Below, piece after piece: positions 8,297 through 18,298 of a stretch of DNA of 47,379 bases. Origin of the DNA: Rhizobiaceae bacterium. GTDB taxonomy: Bacteria > Pseudomonadota > Alphaproteobacteria > Rhizobiales > Rhizobiaceae. The stretch lies in assembly GCA_026981655.1 (NCBI GenBank), contig JALSIJ010000219.1:1-47379 (forward strand). Direction: 5' to 3'. Made by a program: the position numbers and the translations under genes. The notes under the pieces were generated by a model that had not been told where the DNA came from, did no database searches, and worked only from the letters and a program-made list of their open reading frames with translations. Every line of letters starts with the position of its first letter. The stretch's first letter is position 1.

Positions 8297-8740
8297 TTGG
8301 GCAGTGTAGTAAGAAGAATTTGGAACAAAATGTATTCCGGGTCGAGCGACCCGGTTGATCCCGTATTTTGGCGCAACAGGACCACCGTGGCGGCACTTTT
8401 GTTTAAGGTCATGCCAATTGATGGCGAAATTCATAAGTCTGAGGTCGCCAGATTGCATCGAATTCTCGCAGATGAGTTTTCGATAGGGGAAGACGAAGTG
8501 TTTTCGCTTATTCAGGAAGCTCAGTTTGCGGTCGACAGTGCTTCCAACATCGCTGATCTTTCTAAATCCCTTGAAGTATCATTAACCTATGAGGAGAAGT
8601 TAAACTTAATTTCTCATATGTGGGAAATGGTTTTGGCTGACGGTAAATTACATGAATACGAAATGCTGCTTGTGGAGCGGGTTGCCGCGCTGCTCGGTGT
8701 TTCGCAAAAGGCAGTATCCTCGCTTATGCACAATCAATGA
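8297..8740 (+). CDS. TerB-like domain protein
   Basis: The 147-residue protein consists mainly of a TerB-type helical bundle with two similar halves. The first carries the A-L-F-V-x-x-I-D-G-E-x-H-x-x-E pattern (about residues 33-52). The second carries M-V-L-A-D-G-K-L-H-x-x-E (about 111-122). These acidic/histidine motifs are thought to bind metal in TerB. Many alphaproteobacteria carry such a stand-alone gene with no tellurite phenotype shown. The start is uncertain: TTG 8297 has GAGGG 7 bases upstream and is preferred, while ATG 8330 would remove 11 residues but lacks a clear ribosome site. There is no ter operon nearby. Confidence 0.8.
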   Translation: MGSVVRRIWNKMYSGSSDPVDPVFWRNRTTVAALLFKVMPIDGEIHKSEVARLHRILADEFSIGEDEVFSLIQEAQFAVDSASNIADLSKSLEVSLTYEEKLNLISHMWEMVLADGKLHEYEMLLVERVAALLGVSQKAVSSLMHNQ

Positions 8741-8928
8741 TCCGTTCAGGGCGCATAACCAGTATTGCGTGACAGGTCCTGACCCTAAGCTGTTTTAAAA
8801 TATACGTAATTCCCGACGCTATTGTTTGAGTTGTTGTTATTCACAGATATTGATCCCTCATCCCTCCGTTCGAAACGGATTATTAACGAGTGTTTTATAG
8901 TTAATAATAGTCTTCGAGGGAGAGATTT

Positions 8929-11900
8929 ATGACGCAAAGTAAAGTTGAAATCACGGGTTCTGATGCTCGGTTCACGTCTTGGAACACCGTTTTGAATTCG
9001 ATTGAAGTTGGCGTGTCGGTGTTTTCACCGGATCTCAGACTTGAATTTATCAATGACACCTATCGCAAAATTGTAGATTTGCCTGATACGATTAAAGCGG
9101 GCGATGCTGCTTATGAGTTATATTATTTTATGGCTGAGCGGGGTGACTTTGGTGAGGGGCCACCAGAAAAGCTTGCCAATGAAAAACTGGTTGCGATTGC
9201 CAATGGTAGTTGGTCAGATATGGTTCACGTGATGAGCAACGGGCGGGTCAACAAGATACGCCGGGATTTGATGGATGACGGTTATATTGTCACCACGGTT
9301 ACTGATATTACCGATATTAGAAATGGTGAAGTGCGGGTTTCGGAAAACGTATCTCTCATGCTTTCTGTTATGGAAACCACCGATCAAGGTATTATGATTG
9401 TCGACAGGCTTGGAATGGTGGAGATGGTAAACTCTGCCTACGAGGATATGCTGGGATTTGTTGGCGATCCCGAAAAGGCACCACATTCTTATTATGACTT
9501 GATTGAGGGCGCCTGGAAGGAGGGCAGATTCCTGGGAGATGAAATCAACTCTCTTTCAGATGAGGAATTTCTTTATCGTACAGTGAAGATGGTAGAGAGA
9601 TCTGCTGATGAGCCGCAAATGCTTAAATTGAGCAATAATAAATATGTGCGCTTTATCAGCCGAAAACTGGAAAGCGAACGCAGGGTTTTCACATTTACAG
9701 ATGTGACTGATAGTAAAATGAGAGAGCTTAAGTCTGCCGAAGCTCATCAGCGATCAGAGGATATGCTTGCCGACTTTATTGCTGCAATCAACAATATGGA
9801 TGTTGGTCTGGTTTTGCTCGATAACGAGCTGAACACGTTGATCATCAATGATGCATTTCACGAAATTTGGTCTACCAGCCCTAAAAACTTTCAACTGGGC
9901 AAGAATTTCCGCCAGCTGATGGATGTTAATCGTGGAAATGGAATTTACGATGTCGAGGATGGTGACTGGGAAGATTATGTAAAGTCCAGATTGGATGAAA
10001 TTGGTGATGGTGACATTGAGCCGCGTGAATTTATGCGGGCTGACGGGAAAACCCTTATTTATTCTTGCACGAAATTATCCAATGGGCAGCGCCTTGTGCG
10101 ATATTCGGATATTACCGAATTCAAGCAACGCGAAGTGGCGTTAGATAAGGCGCACCGGGAAGCAGAAAATACTGCTGCGGATTTCGGCACCGCCCTGAAC
10201 AATATGGATATGGGGCTGCTGCTGCTTGATAACGAGCTCAACGTATTGATGATCAATGACCCATTTTATCAGATATGGAATATAAACCGCGATGAGTTTA
10301 ATGTTGGGTCAAATATCCGCCTATTGATGGAAATCAACAGGCGAAATAACGTCTACTCCACCCGTGACGAAGATTGGCAAGCGGATGAATGGAATTCTTA
10401 TGTTTCTGAACGAATTGCAAAAGTAGAGGCAGGCAATATTCCGCCTAACGAATTTTGTTGTTCTGATGGTCGGGTATTCGTGTTTTCGTGCACCGCATTG
10501 TCCGGCGGTAAGCGGCTGATCAGATATTCAAATATTACCGAATATAAGCAAAGGGAAGCGGAACTTGAGGCGGCTCAAGTACAGGCTCAAAAAGCAGATC
10601 GCTCCAAGTCGGAATTTCTGGCTAACATGTCTCATGAAATTCGCACGCCCATGAATGGTGTGATGGGAATGGCAGAACTGCTGGCAAAATCCGATCTGGA
10701 TTCAAAGCAGCAGATGTTTACCGATGTGATTTTGAGTTCCAGTACTGCTTTGCTGACAATTATCAATGATATTCTGGATTTCTCAAAAATTGAGGCGGGT
10801 AAGCTGGAACTTGATCCGACCGAGTTTGGGCTGCGGGAAGCAATTGAGGATGTGGCAACGCTTGTTTCGACCAGCGTGGCGGAGAAAAATCTTGAGTTGA
10901 TTGTGCGGGTGCAGCCCGATCTGCCAGACCAGGTTGTTGGTGATGTTGGGCGTATTCGCCAGGTATTGACCAACCTGATTGGCAATGCGGTTAAGTTCAC
11001 CGAGCAAGGCCATGTATTTGTCGATGTCTCTGGTGAGATGCAAAATGGCAAAGCTAGCCTTAAATTAACGGTCAAGGATACCGGTATTGGAATTCCTGAA
11101 GCCCAAATAGACTCGGTGTTTGAGAAGTTCTCGCAAGTTGACGGCTCATCAACCCGGCGCCACGAAGGTACAGGCCTTGGGCTTGCAATAACCAGTCGAC
11201 TGATCGCACTAATGGGTGGTGAAATTGGATGCGAAAGTGTGTTGGGAGAGGGATCGGAATTCTGGATTGAATTTGATCTGCCACTGGGTAAATCTCAACC
11301 GAAAGAACCAATTGGATCTATTGATATCAGAGGTGCGCGCGTGTTGGCGATCGACGACAACAGCGTCAACCGGGCTATTTTGCTCGAACAGTTTTCATCA
11401 TGGCATTTGGAGGGCACTTCTGCCGCCTCAGGTCTTGAGGGCTTGGCAATGATGAGACAGGCGGCAGGTAATGGTGAACCGTTTGATATCATCGTGCTTG
11501 ATTACCATATGCCTGATATGAACGGTATCGATGTGGCGCGGGTCGTCAAAACTGATGATGTGCTCAAAAAATCGGCGATTGTCATGCTTACTTCTGTCGA
11601 TAATATATCAGAGTCATCGGAGTTTAAGGCACTCTGCATTGATGCGCATTTAACCAAACCCGCAAGGGCTTCTCAATTGCTCGACAGCATTGTCGATATA
11701 ATGCCTAAAACCAGCAATGCTACCCGGCGTTTTAGCGAAAGCGTTGTTGAAAATGAGGTGCTTGTTAAACCTGCCTCTGCTTTATTTGTGGAAGACAAAG
11801 TTTCTCTTGATAAGACGACTACCCGCGAAGAAAAATCTGGCGGCGAAAATGCTGTCCACGCAAGCCAAGGGATTTCAGATGATATGATTGATATCCTTGT

Positions 11901-12288
11901 GGCTGAGGACAATGAGGTTAACCAAATGGTGTTTGAGCAGATACTTGAACATCTCGGTTATACTTTTAAAATTGTCGGCAATGGGAAATTGGCGGTTGAT
12001 GAAATTGATCACCTGCGTCCAGCGATCGTGCTGATGGATGTTTCCATGCCGGTTATGAATGGCCTGGATGCTACCGCTGCTATCCGTAAGATGTATGATG
12101 AAGAAATTGAAACCAGCTATCGCCCGGTTATCATTGGTGTTACCGCACACGCTTTGAAAGATGATCGTGAAAAATGTATCGGCGCTGGTATGGATGACTA
12201 TCTCTCCAAACCGGTTAGCCCGGATATGCTGGCTGAAAAGATTAATTTATGGATGCAGGATAGTGATAGTGGGAAAGTTGTTGCTTGA
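8929..12288 (+). CDS. Hybrid sensor histidine kinase with four PAS-type domains and two receivers
   Basis: The 1119-residue protein has no obvious transmembrane helices, so it is probably cytosolic. Four PAS-like segments begin near residues 19, 145, 283 and 418; the last two are near copies of each other (both contain NNMD-GL-LLDNELN). The kinase core follows: phosphoacceptor H569 in SHEIRTPMNG, N-box NLIGNAVKFT, G1 DTGIGIP and G2 GTGLGL. Two receiver domains end the protein: the first with D809/D810 and D858, the second with E993/D994 and D1037 and a YLSKP motif. The plan resembles BarA/LuxQ-type hybrid kinases without an Hpt domain, so the phosphorelay must use an Hpt protein elsewhere. 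GAGGGAGAG precedes the ATG. The signal and output are unknown. Confidence 0.93.
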   Translation: MTQSKVEITGSDARFTSWNTVLNSIEVGVSVFSPDLRLEFINDTYRKIVDLPDTIKAGDAAYELYYFMAERGDFGEGPPEKLANEKLVAIANGSWSDMVHVMSNGRVNKIRRDLMDDGYIVTTVTDITDIRNGEVRVSENVSLMLSVMETTDQGIMIVDRLGMVEMVNSAYEDMLGFVGDPEKAPHSYYDLIEGAWKEGRFLGDEINSLSDEEFLYRTVKMVERSADEPQMLKLSNNKYVRFISRKLESERRVFTFTDVTDSKMRELKSAEAHQRSEDMLADFIAAINNMDVGLVLLDNELNTLIINDAFHEIWSTSPKNFQLGKNFRQLMDVNRGNGIYDVEDGDWEDYVKSRLDEIGDGDIEPREFMRADGKTLIYSCTKLSNGQRLVRYSDITEFKQREVALDKAHREAENTAADFGTALNNMDMGLLLLDNELNVLMINDPFYQIWNINRDEFNVGSNIRLLMEINRRNNVYSTRDEDWQADEWNSYVSERIAKVEAGNIPPNEFCCSDGRVFVFSCTALSGGKRLIRYSNITEYKQREAELEAAQVQAQKADRSKSEFLANMSHEIRTPMNGVMGMAELLAKSDLDSKQQMFTDVILSSSTALLTIINDILDFSKIEAGKLELDPTEFGLREAIEDVATLVSTSVAEKNLELIVRVQPDLPDQVVGDVGRIRQVLTNLIGNAVKFTEQGHVFVDVSGEMQNGKASLKLTVKDTGIGIPEAQIDSVFEKFSQVDGSSTRRHEGTGLGLAITSRLIALMGGEIGCESVLGEGSEFWIEFDLPLGKSQPKEPIGSIDIRGARVLAIDDNSVNRAILLEQFSSWHLEGTSAASGLEGLAMMRQAAGNGEPFDIIVLDYHMPDMNGIDVARVVKTDDVLKKSAIVMLTSVDNISESSEFKALCIDAHLTKPARASQLLDSIVDIMPKTSNATRRFSESVVENEVLVKPASALFVEDKVSLDKTTTREEKSGGENAVHASQGISDDMIDILVAEDNEVNQMVFEQILEHLGYTFKIVGNGKLAVDEIDHLRPAIVLMDVSMPVMNGLDATAAIRKMYDEEIETSYRPVIIGVTAHALKDDREKCIGAGMDDYLSKPVSPDMLAEKINLWMQDSDSGKVVA

Positions 12289-12571
12289 TTGTAAATCGAT
12301 CTGATTAAAATTGGATAATTAATAAAACTGTTAAATTTCAATTGGTTTTGACCAACTTAGCGACAATCTGCATCTGGAAAGTAATAAATCTTTTACCACC
12401 AGGCTAGGTAAATCCAAAAGTTTATAAATTTGCGATCAATTGCTGTTAGCTTTTGCCATCTACTGTATATTTTGGGTGCTGTATTTACGGCGCCGGACTT
12501 ACAGAGATTGAACTTTTATCTGACAGCTGGCCGGGACGGTTGTTGTTGATGAGAAACCGGCGAGGGAATTG

Positions 12572-13957
12572 ATGTCAAATATTGCAACAGCAGCTGTACG
12601 GGCACTCGATGCACAGGAGACTGAAGCACAAGAGCCAAGCGTAAGCAAAAAGAATAATACGCCATGCATGGTCGAGTTGGCCTATACAGATTCCCTGACC
12701 GGCCTTGCCAATCGGCGCCGCCTTGAAGATACAATCGAACGATTGATCGCTGACCGGGCTGATGATCCTGCTCCATTTACCATTGGAATTCTTGATCTTG
12801 ACGGGTTTAAACCGATCAATGATCTGTTTGGTCATGCTGCTGGCGATATGATTTTGCAACAAATTGCCCAACGTTTAAAATCCTGCCTGCCAAAGGGCGG
12901 ATTGGCTGCGCGTTTGGGTGGCGATGAGTTTGCGTTTGTTTTGCCTTACACGTTCACTGAAGCCGGAGCTTTCAGTGTTGGCGATGCAATTCGTGATGTG
13001 TTGGCGGCTCCCTATGACCTGGGTGAACGGTTTGTTCGTTTGTCGGGATCGTTTGGCTTTGCAATTCATCCCTTTGGCGGTGATACGTTTTCTGAAATCA
13101 TGGGTAGTGCTGATACAGCGCTTTACAGATCAAAGAAACGCGGTCGCAGCGAAATAACAATTTATTCAACGGCAGTCGCCGATGAAATGAAGCGTGCAAC
13201 GCAGATCGAGCAAGCATTGCGGCAGGCAATTACTTCGGGTGATGTGAAGCCACATTTTCAACCGATCGTAAAAATCGACAGTGGTGAAGTAATCGGTTTT
13301 GAAGCTTTGGCCAGATGGACTGATTCAGAATTGGGCTTTATTCCTCCAGATGTATTTATCCCGTTGGCTGAAGAACGCGGTTTTGTTGGACTGCTTTCAG
13401 AATCACTGCTTAAGCAAGCAGCTACCGCTGCATTGCAGTGGCCAAAAGAACTATTTTTGTCATTCAATCTTTCTTCAATGCAGCTGATGGACCCGACAAC
13501 CGGCGATCGTGTGTTGAAAATTATTGAAGCTGTTGGTCTTGAGCCAACCAGACTGGAACTTGAGATTACCGAAACGGCGATTATGGGTGACCCCGAAATG
13601 GCCTTTGAAATTGTTGAGCAACTGCGCGCAACGGGCATTCGGATTTCGCTCGATGATTTCGGGACTGGCCAATCGAGCCTTGGACGGCTTCGGGACTTTA
13701 ATTTTGACAAGGTGAAAATTGACCGTTCATTTATTGCTTCAATAAACGATGACAAACCATCTGAGCACATTATCAGGGCGATCATCGCGATGTGTGAAGG
13801 CCTTGAACTGAAGGTTATTGCCGAAGGTATTGAGGACGATTGCCAAGAGAAGATGCTGTTGCAACTTGGCTGCGTTTCGGGGCAGGGATATTTGTATGCG
13901 AAAGCAATGGATGTACCAGCAACACATCGTTTCCTGCAAAAAATGAATGACGAATAA
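12572..13957 (+). CDS. GGDEF-EAL bifunctional cyclic-di-GMP enzyme
   Basis: The 461-residue protein has a short N-terminal region, a GGDEF domain with an intact GGDEF active site (residues 116-120), and an EAL domain starting with E244-A-L. The EAL metal and catalytic motifs are all visible: FNLSSMQL, LELEITET, LDDFGTG, KIDRSFI, AEGIE and the late GQGYLYAKAM. Both synthesis and breakdown of cyclic-di-GMP are therefore possible. The product-inhibition motif RxxD, normally just upstream of GGDEF, is replaced by PKGG, so feedback inhibition at that site is unlikely. There is no sensor domain or membrane segment. ATG 12572 is used; GAGGGA at 12562-12567 is slightly close, and the preceding TTG would be closer still. 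Confidence 0.93.
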   Translation: MSNIATAAVRALDAQETEAQEPSVSKKNNTPCMVELAYTDSLTGLANRRRLEDTIERLIADRADDPAPFTIGILDLDGFKPINDLFGHAAGDMILQQIAQRLKSCLPKGGLAARLGGDEFAFVLPYTFTEAGAFSVGDAIRDVLAAPYDLGERFVRLSGSFGFAIHPFGGDTFSEIMGSADTALYRSKKRGRSEITIYSTAVADEMKRATQIEQALRQAITSGDVKPHFQPIVKIDSGEVIGFEALARWTDSELGFIPPDVFIPLAEERGFVGLLSESLLKQAATAALQWPKELFLSFNLSSMQLMDPTTGDRVLKIIEAVGLEPTRLELEITETAIMGDPEMAFEIVEQLRATGIRISLDDFGTGQSSLGRLRDFNFDKVKIDRSFIASINDDKPSEHIIRAIIAMCEGLELKVIAEGIEDDCQEKMLLQLGCVSGQGYLYAKAMDVPATHRFLQKMNDE

Positions 13958-14082
13958 CTCGAGCGGTTCATTTTTTGCCGGATATTCATATGCCATTGCC
14001 TGAAACTCAGCAGGTTTGAATGTAATTTCGTTTACAAACCAGCTGCGTTTGGTCATGCTGCCTCTTTTCAATTGGGCAGAGG

Positions 14083-15504
14083 TTGCTAAAAATTCTAACC
14101 GATACGACCACTATTCCATTTTGGCTATTGATCTTGCTCGGTGTCTTCGCGCTGATTGGCCTGACTGATCGAATTTTTGCGCCGGGGGTCCGCTGGTTTT
14201 TCAGGCGCCGTTTAAATCGCGCGATTGACGAATTAAACACCCGGCTTGCATTGCGTATTCAGCCGTTTAAACTCACCCGACGGCAGACCCTTATTGATCA
14301 ATTAATGTATGATCCCGAGGTGATTAAAGCGGTAGAGATTCATGCGGAAGAAAACAATGTGCCAAGGGCGGTTTCAATGGCGCAAGCGCAGAAATTTGCC
14401 CGCGAAATCATTCCATCATTCAGTGCATTTGCATATTTTCGCATAGCGACCAGGCTGTCGCGTTACATTTCAAAATGGATTTACCGGGTCCGGCTTGGAT
14501 ATTCTGATGATGAGGCGCTGAAGGCAATTGATCCCGAGGCAACTGTTGTATTTGTGATCAACCATCGTTCCAATATGGATTATATCCTGTTGACCTATAT
14601 GGCGGCGACGAGCGCGACGCTTTCATATGCTGTTGGCGAATGGGCGCGAATTTTTCCACTGCAAAATGTGATTCGTTCGATGGGGGCCTATTTCATTCGC
14701 CGAAATTCCGGTGATCCGCTATATCGCAGGGTGCTGGCCCGTTATGTGCGAATGGCAACCAGACAAGGCGTTACCCAGGCTGTGTTTCCCGAAGGTGGCC
14801 TTAGCCGTGACGGGGCGTTGCGTCCGGCGAAACTTGGCCTGCTTGGCTATATGGTTGGAGACTTCGACCCCCAAAGCTCCCGCGATGTGGTCTTTATTCC
14901 GGTTGGTCTGAATTATGATCGGGTGATGGAAGACCGGATATTGACTTCAAAGGCATCGAAGGAAATTGGCGGTCGTACCTTTCGGGTCAGTATTGGTAAA
15001 GTACTCAAGTTTACCGCCAGAAACCTGAAACTGAGATTGCAAGGCAAGCTCTTTCGTTATGGTTATGCCTGTGTGAGTTTTGGTACACCGGTTTCGCTGA
15101 AAGGCTGGATGAAACAGCGAAAAATAAATTTGCGAAACCTGCCGGAAAGCGAACGGTTTGAGCAGATCGAAGCGCTGGGCAAAACCCTGATGACCGGCAT
15201 TGGCTCTGTCATTCCCGCATTGCCGGTATCTTTGGTTTCAACCGTGTTTCTGCAGGCTGGGGGTAAAAAAATGAGCGAGATGGAGATAAAATCGCGTACT
15301 TTCAAAATTGTGCAGGAATTGGAAGCAAAGGGCGCCCATGTTCACATCCCTCGGGAGGACCGCGATTATGCGGTCAGTGCAGGTATCAGAATGCTGACGT
15401 TACGTCATTTGGTTGAAGAGGAAGATGGCTTTTATTGGGCAAAGGAAGATGAAAAACTGTTGCTACAATATTACGCAAACTCGATCGTGCATTTGTTACC
15501 ATAG
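14083..15504 (+). CDS. PlsB-like glycerol-3-phosphate/lysophospholipid acyltransferase
   Basis: The 473-residue protein has one N-terminal hydrophobic helix (about 11-28) and a PlsC/PlsB acyltransferase domain. It carries the H(X4)D motif NHRSNMD (H161, D166), the GDPLYRR segment, FPEGGLSRDG and FIPVGLNYDR. It is similar in layout to large rhizobial proteins of this type, which are shorter than E. coli PlsB, and it probably acylates glycerol-3-phosphate or a lysophospholipid at the inner membrane. The only start in frame before the conserved N-terminus is TTG 14083; the frame is closed upstream by TAA at 14023. The GCAGAGG tract abuts the TTG directly, so initiation may be weak or the start misread. 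Confidence 0.8.
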   Translation: MLKILTDTTTIPFWLLILLGVFALIGLTDRIFAPGVRWFFRRRLNRAIDELNTRLALRIQPFKLTRRQTLIDQLMYDPEVIKAVEIHAEENNVPRAVSMAQAQKFAREIIPSFSAFAYFRIATRLSRYISKWIYRVRLGYSDDEALKAIDPEATVVFVINHRSNMDYILLTYMAATSATLSYAVGEWARIFPLQNVIRSMGAYFIRRNSGDPLYRRVLARYVRMATRQGVTQAVFPEGGLSRDGALRPAKLGLLGYMVGDFDPQSSRDVVFIPVGLNYDRVMEDRILTSKASKEIGGRTFRVSIGKVLKFTARNLKLRLQGKLFRYGYACVSFGTPVSLKGWMKQRKINLRNLPESERFEQIEALGKTLMTGIGSVIPALPVSLVSTVFLQAGGKKMSEMEIKSRTFKIVQELEAKGAHVHIPREDRDYAVSAGIRMLTLRHLVEEEDGFYWAKEDEKLLLQYYANSIVHLLP

Positions 15505-15733
15505 TTTCGGATATTTATTATCCCGTGATACCAATGGTTTGGCGTGCGTGTATTCCTAATTGGGTTCGGGCCCTAACCAAGCCTCTTTAACCGCCTGTTC
15601 ACATAACCTATCTTCTAATCGGTAATTAGATTCGAAAATTTCATCTTCTTAAATGATTATGATACTTGATGACGCAAATTCAAATGGTAAATGATTCGCG
15701 ACCCCTAAAGTGGCGACAACAGAAAGGTATCCG

Positions 15734-16366
15734 ATGAAGGATCCGATTGACACATATATGAACCTTGTTCCGATGGTGGTTGAGCAAACCAACCGCGGGG
15801 AACGTGCTTACGATATTTTTTCACGGCTGTTGAAAGAACGGATTATTTTTATCACTGGCCCGATTGAGGACGGAATGTCCACATTGGTTTGTGCACAATT
15901 GTTGTTTTTGGAAGCGGAGAATCCGAAGAAGGAAATCTCCATGTACATCAATTCTCCCGGCGGTGTGGTTACGTCCGGCATGGCGATTTATGATACCATG
16001 CAATTTATCAAGCCAGCTGTTAGCACGCTTTGCATGGGGCAGGCGGCATCAATGGGTTCGCTTCTATTGACCGCTGGTGCGAAGGATCTGCGGTTTGCCT
16101 TGCCAAATGCACGGGTAATGCTGCATCAGCCATCGGGCGGGTTTCAGGGGCAGGCATCGGATATCGAACGCCATGCTCAAGATATCATCAAGCTTAAGCA
16201 CCGATTGAACGAGATTTACGTCAAGCATACGGGCCAGTCCTTGAAGAAAATTGAAGAGACGCTGGACCGGGATCATTTTATGACTGCTGATGAGTCCCAG
16301 AAGTTTGGAATTATCGATAAGGTTATTGATGAGCGCGTTGAAATGGATGACGCTGATTCGGAATAA
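15734..16366 (+). CDS. clpP: ATP-dependent Clp protease proteolytic subunit
   Basis: The 210-residue serine peptidase carries the full catalytic triad S106 (GQAASMGS), H131 (MLHQPSGG) and D180 (DRDHF), with the same 25- and 49-residue spacing as in E. coli. A short N-terminal region is probably processed. ClpP forms a double seven-membered ring that degrades proteins unfolded by ClpX or ClpA. ATG 15734 is chosen because AAAGG at 15723-15727 lies 6 bases upstream; a GTG 24 bases earlier in the same frame has no site. clpX follows 327 bases downstream, a long enough gap for its own promoter. Confidence 0.97.
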   Translation: MKDPIDTYMNLVPMVVEQTNRGERAYDIFSRLLKERIIFITGPIEDGMSTLVCAQLLFLEAENPKKEISMYINSPGGVVTSGMAIYDTMQFIKPAVSTLCMGQAASMGSLLLTAGAKDLRFALPNARVMLHQPSGGFQGQASDIERHAQDIIKLKHRLNEIYVKHTGQSLKKIEETLDRDHFMTADESQKFGIIDKVIDERVEMDDADSE

Positions 16367-16693
16367 AATGTTTATGGGTGGTTGTATGACAGGCACTTAA
16401 CTCTGGTAACAAAGGTTGATTATAAATGCTCTCACATTTACCTTGTTGGCAATGATTTGAGATTAATTACTATTTTTGTGCAACTGTTAAGTTTATGTTG
16501 GTTGTTGTGGGCAAGACTCAAGCCATCGACGGAATTTTCGAGATGTGTGCCGATTTTGTGATTTTCTTGGAATATCGGAAAATTGTAAGTTTGCGTAATG
16601 TCGGAATTGAGGTAATGTTCCATTAGCTAGTTTTCAGCTGTTTGGGGTTGGGTAAAATAACACAGGCAAATTGGGCCTGTCGGGAAAGTAAAG
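16367..16693. other. clpP-clpX intergenic region with possible promoter
   Basis: No gene is supported in these 327 bases. A possible sigma-70 type promoter is TTGGCA (16446-16451), a 16-base spacer and TACTAT (16468-16473). A small inverted repeat ACAGGC/GCCTGT (16662-16667 and 16675-16680) lies just before the clpX ribosome site and could affect its translation. Both calls are by eye and weak. Confidence 0.35.
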
Positions 16694-17965
16694 ATGAGCA
16701 AAATTTCCAGCAGTGGTGATTCTAAAAATACACTTTATTGTTCTTTTTGCGGTAAAAGCCAGCATGAGGTTCGCAAGCTTATTGCGGGGCCTACCGTATT
16801 CATTTGTGATGAATGCGTTGAATTATGCATGGATATCATCCGTGAGGAAAATAAGACATCTATGGTGAAAAACCAGGATGGAATTCCAACGCCTCAAGAA
16901 ATTCTTGATGTGCTTGATGATTATGTCATTGGTCAGGGACACGCAAAACGTGTTTTGTCTGTTGCTGTGCATAATCACTATAAGCGTCTGCATCACGGTT
17001 CGAAGAACGGCGAAGTTGAGCTGGCCAAATCCAACATCATGTTGATGGGGCCAACCGGTTGCGGCAAAACATTGCTTGCGCAAACGCTTGCACGTATTCT
17101 CGATGTACCGTTCACTATGGCGGATGCAACCACTCTGACCGAGGCTGGTTATGTTGGTGAAGATGTAGAAAATATCATTTTGAAACTTCTGCAATCTGCG
17201 GATTACAATGTTGAACGTGCCCAACGTGGTATTGTCTATATTGATGAAGTCGATAAAATTACCCGCAAAACAGACAATCCTTCGATTACCCGTGATGTAT
17301 CGGGTGAGGGGGTGCAGCAGGCATTGCTGAAGATCATGGAAGGCACTGTTGCTTCCGTGCCTCCGCAAGGTGGCCGCAAGCATCCACAGCAGGAGTTTTT
17401 GCAGGTTGATACGGTGAATATTCTGTTCATCTGCGGCGGTGCATTTGCCGGCCTGGACAAGATCATTTCTGACCGTGGTCGTTCGACCTCAATTGGTTTT
17501 GCGGCAAGTGTGGAAGCGCCTGAAGAACGCAAAACTGGTGAATTGTTCCAGAAAGTAGAGCCTGAAGATTTGCTTCGCTTTGGTTTGATCCCGGAATTTG
17601 TTGGTCGTGTGCCTGTTTTGGCAACGCTTGAAGATCTGGATGAAGATGCACTGGTGCAAATTCTCTCGGAACCGAAGAATGCCCTGATCAAGCAGTATCA
17701 GCGTTTGTTTGAGATGGAAGATGTTAAACTTTCTTTTCATGACGATGCTTTGAAAGCAATTGCGAAAAAGGCCATTAAGCGAAAAACCGGTGCACGCGGA
17801 TTGCGTTCCATATTGGAAACAATTCTGTTGGATACGATGTTTGAATTACCAAGCCTTGAGGGCGTTGAAGAGGTTATGGTCTCTGATGAGGTTGTTCTTG
17901 GCGATGCTCGTCCGCTTTATATTTATGCTGATAAGGACGAAGAAAAAGGTGCCGAGAGCGCCTGA
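16694..17965 (+). CDS. clpX: ClpX, ATP-dependent unfoldase subunit of ClpXP
   Basis: The 423-residue AAA+ protein begins with the C4 zinc-binding domain (C16, C19, C38, C41) that recruits adaptors and substrates. Walker A is GPTGCGKT (residues 119-126) and Walker B is VYIDEVDK. The ClpP-docking loop reads SIGFAASV, equivalent to the IGF loop. A GXRGLRS-type sensor-2 motif (ARGLRSILE) lies in the C-terminal domain. It unfolds tagged proteins and threads them into ClpP; in alphaproteobacteria ClpXP also clears cell-cycle regulators. The start has a purine-rich GGGAAAGTAAAG upstream. A terminator follows the stop. Confidence 0.97.
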   Translation: MSKISSSGDSKNTLYCSFCGKSQHEVRKLIAGPTVFICDECVELCMDIIREENKTSMVKNQDGIPTPQEILDVLDDYVIGQGHAKRVLSVAVHNHYKRLHHGSKNGEVELAKSNIMLMGPTGCGKTLLAQTLARILDVPFTMADATTLTEAGYVGEDVENIILKLLQSADYNVERAQRGIVYIDEVDKITRKTDNPSITRDVSGEGVQQALLKIMEGTVASVPPQGGRKHPQQEFLQVDTVNILFICGGAFAGLDKIISDRGRSTSIGFAASVEAPEERKTGELFQKVEPEDLLRFGLIPEFVGRVPVLATLEDLDEDALVQILSEPKNALIKQYQRLFEMEDVKLSFHDDALKAIAKKAIKRKTGARGLRSILETILLDTMFELPSLEGVEEVMVSDEVVLGDARPLYIYADKDEEKGAESA

Positions 17966-18007
17966 TTCTCCAAATTTGACCAAATTTAAATTATTATATT
18001 GAAACGA

Positions 18008-18035
18008 GGCTGCCTTGCCAAAGGCGGCCTTTTTT
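18008..18035 (+). terminator. Rho-independent terminator after clpX
   Basis: GGCTGCCTT (18008-18016) pairs with AAGGCGGCC (18021-18029), with one G-U pair and a 4-base loop, followed by six T. It separates clpX from lon. Confidence 0.88.
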
Positions 18036-18092
18036 CGTAGTCGAATTCGCAATCAGTTGTGGAAAAAATTGATTGTAACGGTATCAAACCTA

Positions 18093-18119
18093 TTGAACCG
18101 TGTTAATTTTGCCCCACAT
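18093..18119 (+). promoter_or_regulatory. Possible heat-shock (sigma-32/RpoH) promoter of lon
   Basis: TTGAAC (18093-18098), a 13-base spacer and CCCCACAT (18112-18119) resemble the sigma-32 consensus (CTTGAAA, 13-15 bases, CCCCAT-T). It lies in the 333-base clpX-lon gap, which otherwise holds only the clpX terminator. lon is a classic heat-shock gene. The 180-base distance to the lon start is long, so this is tentative. Confidence 0.4.
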
Positions 18120-18298
18120 ATCAGGCAATGATACAACTCAAATTCCAACTCATACCGTCGTGCCGGGTTTACTATAAATCGGCTGCGCGTCAAATAACCT
18201 TATAAATTGGCAAATTGATGATGTTATATTCATCGCAACGCGGTTAAAGTAGGAATCGCCGGTGCTGAATTTCAGGCCGGAATTAAAAGGATACATGC

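Noticed and set aside
13258-13989. A 243-residue open frame on the minus strand
   Set aside because: It lies antisense to the EAL domain of a clearly real gene; its composition (Ser/Ile-rich) is a shadow of the sense codons and no family motif is visible.
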